From Protopterus annectens (taxonomy: Eukaryota; Chordata; Ceratodontiformes; Protopteridae): a stretch of DNA of 64,000 nt. Made by a program: the position numbers and the translations under genes. Positions 33,491-43,934 of the stretch are shown here, piece after piece (position 1 is the first letter of the stretch; the number at the start of each line of letters is the position of its first letter). The stretch is from NCBI RefSeq assembly GCF_019279795.1, contig NC_056726.1, positions 1,012,540,776-1,012,604,775 on the forward strand, in the 5' to 3' direction. The notes under the pieces are model-generated. The model was not told the DNA's origin and ran no database searches. It was given only the letters and a program-made list of their open reading frames with translations.

Positions 33491-34011
33491 TGGGGTTGGG
33501 AGGGTGGCTTAATGGTTAAGGTGTTTGCCTTACAAACACAAGGTGCAGGGTTTGAGTCTCACAAGGGATAATTGGCTAGGCTTAAAATGGCTCGCAAGGG
33601 CAGTTAGCTTAGTACTAAACTATGAACCTATGAACGAGGACACATTTTAAAAATCTAGATCCATCAGAGCCACAAGGGCGGGAGACTTAAACCTTGACAC
33701 GGCTATTAATAGGACGTGCTGGAGGGATAGATTCATCACCCAAAGACTCCCTATGCTGTGGAACAAAATCCCGGTACATGTGAGGCAGAGCACCTCGCTG
33801 GCCTTGTTCAAGAGAAATCTTGACCAATGGATGGGAGATCGCAGATATACCCCAGGGATTACCTCAGTGTCACTGCTCGACAGAGGCACAGCAAAATAAT
33901 GGGTATAGTTCCCCATACTAAAGGGGTAAGCCAGCCACAAAACGATGGGCTAGGCTTGTAAATGCCCTCGGGCAGATAGCCTAGTATGAACCTATGAACC
34001 TATGAACCTAT
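33491..34011 (+). mobile_element. SINE plus CR1 3' fragment inserted in the minisatellite
   Basis: 33495-33636 is the tRNA-headed SINE (A-box-like TGGCTTAATGG, B-box-like GGTTTGAGTCT) ending 'actatgaacctatgaac'. 33641-34011 is a 5'-truncated CR1 3' end: an ORF2 C-terminus with degraded HLKKS, then TCWRDRFITQRLPMLWN, a 3' UTR and a 'cctatgaa' tail. The minisatellite resumes directly afterwards, so these sequences were inserted into, or captured by, the array. Confidence 0.8.
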
Positions 34012-34386
34012 GCTGCTCAATACTAGAAGTATCTGAGGGTCATGCTGCTCAATACTAGAAGTATCTGAGGGTCATGCTGCTCAATACTAGAAGTATCTGA
34101 GGGTCATGCTGCTCAATACTAGAAGTATCTGAGGGTCATGCTGCTCAATACTAGAAGTATCTGAGGGTCATGCTGCTCAATACTAGAAGTATCTGAGGGT
34201 CATGCTGCTCAATACTAGAAGTATCTGAGGGTCATGCTGCTTAATACTAGAAGCATCTGAGGGTCATGCTGCTCAATACTAGAAGTATCTGAGGGTCATG
34301 CTGCTCAATACTAGAAGTATCTGAGGGTCATGCTGCTCAATACTAGAAGTATCTGAGGGTCATGCTGCTCAATACTAGAAGTCTAA
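34012..34386. repeat. 32-bp minisatellite, block 2 (about 12 units)
   Basis: Same unit as block 1. The last unit passes without a break into the ORF2 coding sequence (LNTRSLNHRMCLLEALL), which shows where the array came from. Confidence 0.95.
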
Positions 34387-37141
34387 ATCACAGGATGTGC
34401 TTGCTGGAAGCACTCCTCAAAATGGAGAACATCGGCATTTGTGCTGTAATGGAGACCTGCTTTAAAGCAACAGAAAGCACCCCTGTGCTACCAGGCTATA
34501 ACTCATTCCACACCTTTTGGCCCCAGAACATGGACAGAAGCTCCAAAGGTGGTGGTGTCTCCGTATTCATAAAGGATATACACACACCTCCAGACTAGTA
34601 GCCCAACATAATGCAACCAAGATACTTCAGGTACAACTAACACTGGGTAAGACGGTGATTCAGGTTGTAGCCTGCTATAGGTCCCCAACCATGTACGAAG
34701 ACTCTCACTCCACTTTCCTAAGCACCCTGGAAACTATTAGGGTCCAACTCAACACTCTCATGGTAGGTGACTTCAACTACCCCTCCATCAACTGGGAAAA
34801 CTACTCATGCACCAATACACTGGCCCAACACTTCCTGGAATTCATCAGTTCCAATGCCCTGGACCGGCTCATTCTTACCCCCACTAGAGGAAGCAACATC
34901 CTTGACCTGGTTATTACTAACATGGGCAAATGTTGCTCTACACCAATAGTCAATTCCTCCCTGGTTAGATCCGACCACAAACTAATCACCATGGACATCC
35001 ACATCTCACACACACCCCCCACAAAGGTATCCACCATGAAAAACTTCTCCATAGCTGACTTTGGGGTCCTAAAAACAAAGGTGGCTAACTTCACGGCACC
35101 CATGTCAATGGAAATTAGATGCATGACTGCCGAATCATACACCAATGCACTGTACGAACACGTACATAAATGCATGGAACTAGCCATACCCAACAGAACC
35201 AAGACACTCTCCTCCAAAAAATGTAAACCAATCTGGCTGTCCTCTGCCATTCATAAACTCCACAAAAGAAGGAAGAAAAAGGTGAAGTCCAAAGACTGGA
35301 AAAACTCCCTTATTAGCCTCAACAAAAAGTTGAGATCCCTTATCAAAACCTCTAAAGCCAGCTATGAAGGCAGAATTGTGACAGACACTAAGAACAACCA
35401 CAAAGTCTTCTATAGTTATATCAAGAATCTCCACGGCAATAACCAGGTTTGCTCTGAATTACTGCACAATGGTACCTCCTATACTGAGCCAACAGATATT
35501 GTCAACATACTGACTGACAGATTCAGTGCCAACTTTACCCCTCCCCCAAAGGACCAATCACAATACAGGAGGAATGCCAGGCACCTAACATTACTGCAGC
35601 ACATGTTAAAGCTGCATTGTCCAAGGCCAAAAATACAGCTTCCATGGGACCCGATAATATCCCTGGATGTGCTCTACATGAACTACAAAGTGAACTGGCA
35701 CCACATCTGTGTGCCTGTTCAATCACAGCCTCACCTCAGGCCCTGTCCCTACCAAATGGTGCAGTACTACAGTCATCCTTCTCCATAAAGGGGGAGCGAC
35801 TACAGCCCCTGGAATTATTGCCCCATTAGCCTGATGAGTCTGATATTTAAGGCTATGGATCACATTATCATGGACCTAACTAACAAGGATATAGGGAATC
35901 TCCAAACTCTAGATCCCACGCAATTTGGTTTTGTGAAAGGTAGATCATGCTTGCTCAACCTGGTTGACTTCTTTGAGTCAGTTACCAGAGCTGTGGATGA
36001 GGGCAAGGCAGTTCGTACAGCCTACCTCGATCTGGCCAAGGCCTTTGATACCTTTCTCCACTCAGGAATTATTGATAAACTCACCAAACTAGGCATCAAC
36101 CCCTATATCACTAGGCAGGTTGCAAATTGAGTAACAGATAGAACTCACAGTGTGAAAGTAGCAGACTCCAAGTCACACTGCCGACCAGTCATGAGTGGAG
36201 TCCCACAGGGATCGGTCCTGGGTCCTCTCCTGTTTGGCATCTACTTTTCAGAAGTCCAGGCCAACACAGAGGGACTCCGTCTGACCAAGTTCACAGATGA
36301 CTGCAAACTGGGAGCCATTATTAACTCCCCAAGTGATGTAGACATCCTACAGAAAGGCCTCATTGAGACCAATGACTGGTGTTGAAACCATGGCCTTAAG
36401 CTTAATGCCAAAAAATGCATCGTCATGCCCCTTTGGGAAAAACTCAGTTCCCACTAATTACCACATCGATGGGAGCCCACTGAACACTGAAGGCGTTTTA
36501 AGAGATCTGGGGACACATGTTGACAGCAACCTCTCCTTCGACCACCACATTGCCACTGTGGTCAGAAAGTCCTTCTGTGTGTCACATCTCATTTCAAAGG
36601 GTTTTACATCCAGGAAGAAAAAGTTCATCATCTCTCTCTACTCTTCCCTCATTAGGCCAATCATCGAGTATAATGCCCCATTTGGCATGTACCTCAATAG
36701 ATACATGCAACAGCTGGAAAGGCCACAAAAGTACCTCATGAAGAGGATCCTAGGCCTTAAACACATGTCCCACATGGACAGACTCAAAAAACTCCAGCAA
36801 TTCTCTGTCTCATATCGTCTACTAAGAGGCGATATCTGCTTGACTTACAAAGCCATGTATGACCCAGATCTGTTAGAAATGCTACATCTAAAGAAATCCC
36901 ACTCCCTCCACACCACACGCTCCAGAGACCTCAACCTCATTACCACAATCAACAGAACATGCTGAAGGGTCAGGTTCATAACCCAGAGACTGCCCATGCT
37001 CTGGAATACACTTCCTATGCATGGTAAGCAGAGCACCTCACTGGCTCTCTTCAAGAGAAATCTTGATGAGTGGATGAGAAATAGAAAGTTCACCATGGGG
37101 ATCACTCCATTGGCTCTACTTGATAGAGGCACTGGGAACTA
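34362..37141 (+). pseudogene. CR1 ORF2 (endonuclease-RT), frameshifted
   Basis: The endonuclease starts in one frame (ENIGICAVMETCF) and shifts near 34595. It continues with CYRSP, GDFNYPSINW and SDHKLIT to about 35000. The RT is spread over frames: KDIGNLQTLDPTQFGF and AYLDLAKAFD (35834-36130), then VPQGSVLGPLLFG and FTDD (FADD altered, 36290), then the C-terminal RPQKYLMKRILGLK part. Stops occur at about 36128, 36383 and 36963. Non-functional. Confidence 0.85.
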
Positions 37142-37232
37142 ATGTCAGGGGCACAATGCCAGGGCACTTCTATGGGCTTGGCTTATAAAGGCTCCAGAGC
37201 CATTAGCCTAGTGTACACCTATGAACCTATGA

Positions 37233-38270
37233 CACAACACCATACTAAACCAATCACACACAACTCAGATCTTACACATAGACTTACACATGCCAGGGCT
37301 TTTAAAAATAATCTACCTAAACCACAAAGGCCTCCTAAATGTGATATAGCAATCGAGTATCCACAGAAACCTTACAAACACACAACACAGATACAACCCA
37401 TCATGAAACATGCATCCAAGAGACTAATTGTCTCAAGTCAAAAGCCTATAAGGCCAACATCTACATAATCCAATATCCTAATTATAGGTGAGTCTGTTGT
37501 GAGACATACTGATGTGCCACTCACCAGGCTGTGCAAGGAGAGGGCCACGGTCAGTTTTCTCTCTGATTCCTGTATTCACTACATCAAGCATGCCCTCATG
37601 TCATTGCACAAGTACACACATGACACAGTCATAGTGCACATAGGTGTAAATGACACTACAAGTACACATATGACACAGTCATAGTGCACACAGGTGTAAA
37701 TGACACTACAAGTACACATATGACACAGTCATGGTGCACACAGGTGTAAATGACACTACAAGTACACATATGACACAGTCATGGTGCACACAGGTGTAAA
37801 TTACACTACAAGTACACATATGACACAGTCATAGGGCACACAGGTGTAAATGACACTACAAGTAAACATATGACACAGTCATAGTGCACACAGGTATAAA
37901 TGACACTACAAGTACACATATGACACAGTCATAGTGCACACAGGTGTAAATGACACTACAACTACACATATGACACAGTCATAGTGCACACAGGTGTAAA
38001 TGACACTACAAGTACACGTATGACACAGTCATGGTGCACACAGGTGTAAATTACATGAGATGTACATCCCTGGACTATATGAAGAGAGACATGATAGAGC
38101 ACTCTGAATCTGTGTCCAAAGTAGGTATGAACCTGGCCTTGAGCAGCATTTTACCTTCACCAAGAATGATGCCACAATACAAACCAAAGATTATTAACTT
38201 CAACTATTGGCTTAGTTTCTGGTGTCATTGAAAAGGGGTCCAGTATACATTTGCCTGGGAGAAAATGACA
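37233..38270 (+). mobile_element. CR1-like LINE ORF1 fragment with internal minisatellite
   Basis: Starts within the ORF1 linker. It reads IIGESVVRHTDVPLTRL (GDS changed to GES) and HDTVIVHIGVND, then enters a 50-bp tandem array. It leaves the array at VHTGVNYMRCTSLDYMKRDM and continues to WLSFWCH near 38230. There is no ORF2 of this copy: an L2-like element follows. Confidence 0.8.
37615..38050. repeat. 50-bp minisatellite, about 9 units
   Basis: The unit is 'tacaagtacacatatgacac' 'agtcatagtgcacacaggtg' 'taaatgacac'. It is a stretch of the CR1 esterase coding sequence (YTHDTVIVHIGVND region). The 50-bp period is not a multiple of three, so the expansion destroys the frame. Confidence 0.95.
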
Positions 38271-40915
38271 GACAGTCCTAACTGTTTGATCAAAACAAAC
38301 TATAGTCCACACCCCAACCAAGGGCAACAAAATCCTGGTATTGATTCTTACCAGAATGGGACAGTTCTACTCCCTTCCAGTTGTAACTTCCTCTCTACTA
38401 AAGTTGGACTATAATTTAGTCACTTTCACTATAAGACAGAAACCAGGAATATCTTCCAATAACTTTGTATTCAGAAATTGTGCTAAAACTAATCTACTGA
38501 ATTCGAGGGATGATGTAACTAAATTCAGCATCTCCTTCAAACATGACTATCCCTCTGCATATGTGGAATCCAATCCCTTACTTACAAATTCTATACACAT
38601 ATAATTAACTGCACAGATGCATCTGTCCCGCTCCAAAGTTAGAAAATAAACCTCTGTGGTGGAACACAAATATAAACAGACTCTACAATAAAATAAAAAA
38701 GTTCATTGCACATATAAAATAAATGTAACTCTCTAGTTGCCAAACATTTTTTTTGCTAAACAGTGCAGTGAAACAGTGCAATCCCTAGCCAACAAACTAT
38801 CTCACAATACCCTAACTACCACCAAACTCACACCTGATAATAAAATCCCCTTCAAGCTTGATCCAGTACCAACATCTTTTATTAAGTCCCTACTGAAGAA
38901 ACTGAAACCCACCACCCTCTCAGTAGACCTACTATCGGCTGAATATCTCCAAAAAGCTGCTAAGGAAATAGCATACCCCATTTCAATTTTAATCAATAGA
39001 ACAATTTTCAAAGCTTATATCCCCTCCATCTGGAAAATCTCCCACATTATTCCTCTACACAAAGGGGGAAATTCCACTGACCTTTCAAATTACAGGCCTA
39101 TAGCCATTCTATCTCCCTTAGCTAAAATACTGGAAAAATGTATCCATAAGCAACTTCTTGCCCATCTGAATCAAAACTCTCTCCTAGCCCCCTCCCAGGA
39201 CAGGTTTAGACCCTGCCATAGTACAACCTCAGCCCTTCTCTCCTTCTCTCATACAATAAATCAAAACCGTAATAATAACAAGTTCTCCTCTGCCCTCTTC
39301 CTAGACCTATCCAAGGCATTCGATATGGTAAACCATCAGCTACTCTTAGATACACTAAAATCACTCCCCATAGATAACCTAACAATAAACTGGTTTCACT
39401 CTTACCTAAGTGACAAACAACAAGCTGTACTATGGAAATAGAATCTATCATCCCTTTTACCAGTCACTCTCGGTGTCCCTCAAGGATCTATACTAGGTCC
39501 CCTCCTATTCTCCTTATTCATTAATGACCTACATAAAATCATCCCAAGTGCAACTTGTATTCAGTACGCAGATGACTCCACCTTAATCTGCTCTGCCACC
39601 TCCCCCTCAGATTTACAAGCTTTATCACAAATCACTTTCAACCAAGTAGAGAATTGGCTCACAGGTCGCAGACTACTATTAAACTCAAATAAAACCAAAC
39701 TATTGCTCTTCTCCCCCACTCACAAGATCCCCTCACCACCTCTCACAATAATATCTAACAATGGCACCATAATTTCCCCAGAACCTAGTACTAAACTATT
39801 GGGAGTAATCATCGACAATAACCTTAAGTTCGATGCTCACATAGACAAAACTATTAAAACAGTTAACAAAAAACTAGGCTCTTTTTACAGGATTAAGCAA
39901 TTCCTAACCCCATCTACTAGAACCTCAATAAATTGAATAGCTGCTACAATAATATTGCCAGATTTGTCACAGGGTCAGCTTATAGAACCCATCACTGTGT
40001 TAACCTTCAATCATTAGGCTGGCTAGAATTACCCAAACAACTGCAATATAACCAACTAATAGTTGTTCATAAAATGCTCTACCAACTAGACAGTACACCT
40101 ATACTGAAAAATATTATCACCCCCTATAGGAACCTAAAGACCCTTTGCTCTTCCAACAAAGTGCTAGTACAGACTGTTAAAACCAACAATTTTGCTGGCG
40201 CATCACTATTCTCCAACTCTGCCAGAAAAAACTGGAACCTTCTTCCTGCAGAACTGACCAATGATCCCTCCCTATCCCAATTCAACAAATCTCTTAAGAA
40301 ATACCTAAAAATGCATTGGCTTTGTCCCTGTACAAACCCTGACTAACCGCCACACAAACAGAATCTATAAATGTGAACCTCATCGCAAGATTATATCTTT
40401 GATCCTCTAACTGCTTAGAATTTTCTAAATCTTTCTGCTACTGAAAGATTTAAAATTAAGATGATACCATGTATGTTACCACCTTTTGTTACACTTTCCT
40501 TCTTTAAAAAATAAATCACTATTTCTTTCTCAGATACGAACTAACAACCTATCCTGTGTGAATGTGAGTTGAAATTGTACCTGTCTGTATATATTGTAAA
40601 TTTCAATTTTGTGATAATTCACTGTACTAATTTCACTATATTTACACTAATAATGTACACTTGGAGCTTTTCACACTTTTCTTCTTTTAAAAATCACTAG
40701 CTATTTCTTTCTCGGACACTAACTTTCAACCTATCCTGTATGTATGTGAGTAGAAATTGTACCTGTCTGTATATATTGTTAAAAAAAATTTTAAATTTTG
40801 TGATAATTCACTGTAATTACACTAGCAATGTACACTTGGAGCTTTTCTCCCCGGGCCTCTGCTGAAAATGGACCTGTATCCAGTTGGACTTTCCTGGTTA
40901 ACAAATGTAAAAGTT
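38271..40915 (+). mobile_element. L2-like (Jockey-superfamily) LINE
   Basis: Endonuclease C-terminus at about 38330-38440 (LDYNLVTFTI where SDH is expected), then linker (KPLWWNTNINRLYNKIKK, 38650-38700), RT and a 3' UTR. It ends with the 'ctctgctgaaaatgg' block that also forms the fragments at 855, 1953, 4256 and 20148. Its RT differs clearly from the CR1 copies (YADDSTL instead of FADDCKL). It is 5'-truncated. Confidence 0.8.
38737..40346 (+). pseudogene. L2-like reverse transcriptase, degraded
   Basis: Blocks in order: IIPLHKGGNSTDLSNYRPIA, ALFLDLSKAFDMVNHQLLL, a stop at 39441, then VPQGSILGPLLFSLFINDL and QYADDSTL (near 39565), NKTKLLLFSP, LGVIIDNNLKFDAHI, a stop near 39935, then the C-terminal NIARFVTGSAYRTHHCVNLQ to RKNWNLLPAEL. 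Only a few stops and shifts break it. Family assignment (L2 or a close Jockey relative) is from motif style only. Confidence 0.8.
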
Positions 40916-40964
40916 ATGAGGTAAAACTAGCCACCCAGGCAAAAGGCAGCCATACAGCCTTTTT

Positions 40965-42860
40965 TTAACTATGTAAGAAGCCTCAGAAACAATGGCCAAC
41001 ACTGCACAGAGCTAATAGTAAATGATATCATGTAGTCAGAACCAGAGAACACAGCCCATCTACTAGAAGATAAATTTAGCTCTGACTTCACCTCCCCCCT
41101 CCCACACATTTACCAGAATCCACATACCACTTCAAATCTCCCAAGAAGAAGTCCTCAAAGCACTGTCCAAGGTCATGAACACTGCTAATATGGAGCCGGA
41201 TAACACACCAGGATACATACTGGCCATCCCTAAACAGGACCTGTTAAACCCCCTACAGAGGCAGTTCAACATCAGCCTCCAAACAGACTTTGTGCCAGAA
41301 GAATGGAAAACAGCAACAGTCATCCCCCTGCACAAAGGTGAAACATCAACGGACCTGGGTAATTACAGACTTGTAAGTCTGACCAGCCTTATCAGTAAGG
41401 CTATGGAAAGGATCAGTACAGAATTAACAAATAAGGACACAAGCAGCATACAGACTCTTGACCTGAGCCAGTTTGTTTTTTCAGGGGCAGATCATATCTA
41501 TTTAACCTGGTTAGCTTCTTCGTGAAGGTTACTGAAGCAATGGATGAGAGTAAATTGGTATACACCACATATCCAGACCTTGCAAATGCAGTCAACGCAA
41601 TTTCACATTCAGATATACTTGATAAATGCAGCCAGCTAAAATGTACATCCCTACATGACTCACAAAATAGCAAACTGGCTCAAAATAAAATCAGGAAATT
41701 AGAGTGGGCAGCTGTATCTCCTAAAAAAGCCTAGTGGTGAACCCCAGAGGTCAGTTCTCAAGCCACTCCTCTGGCATTTACTTCTTGGAGGTCAAAGCTA
41801 ATGCTGTGTTTATGGCTGACCAAGTTTGCAGATGACTGTTAACTTGTTGCCATCATAAACTTTCCAGAAGGTGCAAAGATCCTCCAATTGGGCCTTTCCC
41901 AAATGAATAACTAGTGTCAAAACTATTGCCTAAAATGAAATGCCCCAAAATGTATAACTGTATCCTTTGGCAAGCATGATTGATGCCTCCTCTAACTAAT
42001 ATGTTGACAACCCACCCCTAAAAATGTATCCAGTATTTATGGCCACCTGTGTAGATAATGCAGTATTTATGGCCTAGGAACCTATGTAGATAATGCAGTA
42101 TTTATGGCCTAGGAACCTGTGTAGATAATGCAGTATTTATGGCCTAGGAACCTATGTAGATAATGCAGTATTTATGGCCTAGGAACCTGTGTAGATAATG
42201 CAGTATTTATGGCCTAGGAACCTGTGTAGATAATGAGCTGACATTTTATCATCATGTGTCCACTTTTGTAAGTCCTTTTTCATTGTGCAGCATATTAGTA
42301 AAGATATATCCTCCAGGCCAAGAGATGAGATAATTCTACTGTATTTGGCACTTATTAAGCCAATTATTGAGTATAATTCCCCCTTTGTTATGTATCTGTA
42401 CAAACAGTTGACGCAACTTGAATGACCACAATGCTTTCTCTCCAAAGAAAATCAATGGCTGAAATCATACAACCCACATTGACCATCTCAATGCCCTGTC
42501 CCCTCTTCTCGGTATCTTACAGGCTACAGAGGGGTGATCTCTACCTCACTTATGGAGTCTTAACTGACCCTATCCTTTTGGACTTACAGCACATCCACAA
42601 GTCCAGTGGTGGACTAAACACCCACTCAAGAAGTCTCCGTTTTTTCTGCAGTATAAATAGAACATATTGAGGGACAGATATATATTCCAGAAAATAACAG
42701 TTCTCTGAAACAGTCTTCCTCTACGCATAAAGTGAAATGTTTGTCTCTTACTCTATTCCAGTATAATATGGATGAATTGTTGGAAAACCTCATTATGACC
42801 CCTGGTTTAGTGCTTTCATTCCTTATGGATAGAGGTAACATAAATGTCCGCCTGGGTAAA
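40965..42860 (+). mobile_element. Old CR1-like LINE copy
   Basis: RT fragments: ALSKVMNTANMEPDNTPGYIL, PLHKGETSTDLGNYRLVSLTSL, AMERISTELTNKD (41160-41440), then much weaker matches to a C-terminal NMDELLENLIMTPGLVLSFLMDRG near 42770-42840. Many stops. A 35-bp minisatellite sits inside it. Its 3' end is replaced by a minus-strand CR1. Confidence 0.75.
42050..42238. repeat. 35-bp minisatellite, about 5-6 units
   Basis: The unit is 'gtagataatgcagtatttat' plus 'ggcctaggaacctgt'. It coincides with the CR1 ORF2 segment that encodes the DLGTQVDS region in sister copies. Confidence 0.9.
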
Positions 42861-43620
42861 TTCATAGGTGTATACTGGGCTAATGCCCACTGGGGCCTTT
42901 ATAAGCCTAGCTGTGTAAAGCAAATGTATCCTACCAGTTATTTTACCTTAGAGGTTATTTTAGGTGGTACATGTTAGGGCATGATTTATGACTGCCTCTG
43001 TCCATCAGAGGCATATGTGTTGGACCGAGGTGAATTTCTGATTTTCCATCTACTGGTCCAGGTTGCACTTGAATAGGACTAGGTAAGGGCCTTTTCCAGA
43101 GAATGGGGATACTCTGAGATACATACCCGTCCCTCCGACATGTCCTATTTAAATCACAAGCAAAGTTTAAATGCTTAACCCTAGTAGTTCTGGTGCTGTT
43201 CATTTTGTAGATATGTAGAAGGTCCATCAGGGCAGGATCCAAATATGCCTTCCAGGCATAGATCACTTCTCTGCAGTCAGTAGGAAACAGAGTATAAAGA
43301 TAGGGCTTTGTGGTCATGTGCACAAGATATTGTGTTTATGTCTTGTATCCTTTTTATGAAGAACCTCCATGGGCATTCCAGTTGTTGCATATGCCTGGTC
43401 AGGTACACACCAAAGGGGGTGTTATACTCAATGATGGGTCTGATGATGGATGAATACAGTGGCATGATGACTTCCCTGAACTTAGATGTCATTCCCTTTC
43501 TTATAATTTGAGTGAAATAGAATGATTTTCTTGCAGCCTTAAAGACATGTTGGTTGAAAGCCAGGTTACTGTTTATGTGTGTCTCCTTTTAGTAGTGTTT
43601 TACCAAAGATTTAGTTTCCC
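42860..43620 (-). mobile_element. Old CR1-like LINE, 5'-truncated
   Basis: The 3' UTR-like block 'ttcataggtgtatactgggc' starts at 42863. Coding remains on the minus strand read PLYSSIIRPIIEYNTPFGVYLTRHMQQLE (43400-43480) and MDLLHIYKMNSTRTTRVKHLNF (43160-43240). Stops and frameshifts throughout. Confidence 0.75.
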
Positions 43621-43744
43621 TGGGTGGCCAGTTTCCCAAAAGGTACTATTATGCATTTAGTGGCACTGAAGTTTTAAAACTTGTAACTTTGGCACCTGTC
43701 ATTTGTCTGTTTTAAACTTTTCTGTAAAATACTAGACAGCAAGC

Positions 43745-43915
43745 TGTAGAATTCCAACCAGTTTATTGTTAGCGCTTTCATTCAGAAAATGCATGAACTT
43801 CTTCAGACAAAAAACCCCCAAGAGTCCTCAGTTAAAATAAAACTATCAATTAAGATGAGATAATTAATTATAAAACCAATTAACATAACTTAAGAATTTT
43901 AAAGAGCCAGTGTTA
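43745..43915 (-). mobile_element. Element with hammerhead-like motif, copy 2
   Basis: Minus-strand homologue of 1600-1836: a 'ggctctttaaaattctt' stretch, AT-rich part, hammerhead-like motif, then 'caataaac'. The two copies differ a lot in sequence but keep the same order of parts. Confidence 0.4.
43767..43810 (-). ncRNA. Hammerhead-ribozyme-like motif, copy 2
   Basis: On the minus strand: TTGT, CTGAAGA (43806-43800), extra A, GTTCA / loop / TGAAT, GAAA, GCGCT, A, ACAA. TTGT pairs with ACAA, and GTTCA pairs with TGAAT (one G-U). The core and the AGCGCT palindrome are identical to the copy at 1712-1754, while both stems have different sequences that still pair. Confidence 0.45.
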
Positions 43916-43934
43916 TACAAGGTAAAATGTATAT

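Larger units (their letters stand above)
30686..37232 (+). mobile_element. CR1-like LINE, full-length but degraded and expanded
   Basis: The 5' start 'aaaggctcacccagactctg' matches the 5' end of the copy at 8754-13431. Components: 5' UTR (30686-32003), ORF1 remains (32004-33009), a 32-bp minisatellite with an insertion (33030-34386), ORF2 (34362-37141) and a 3' UTR ending cctatgaacctatg. The extra length comes from the minisatellite, the insert and a longer 5' UTR. Stops and frameshifts occur in both ORFs. Confidence 0.88.
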
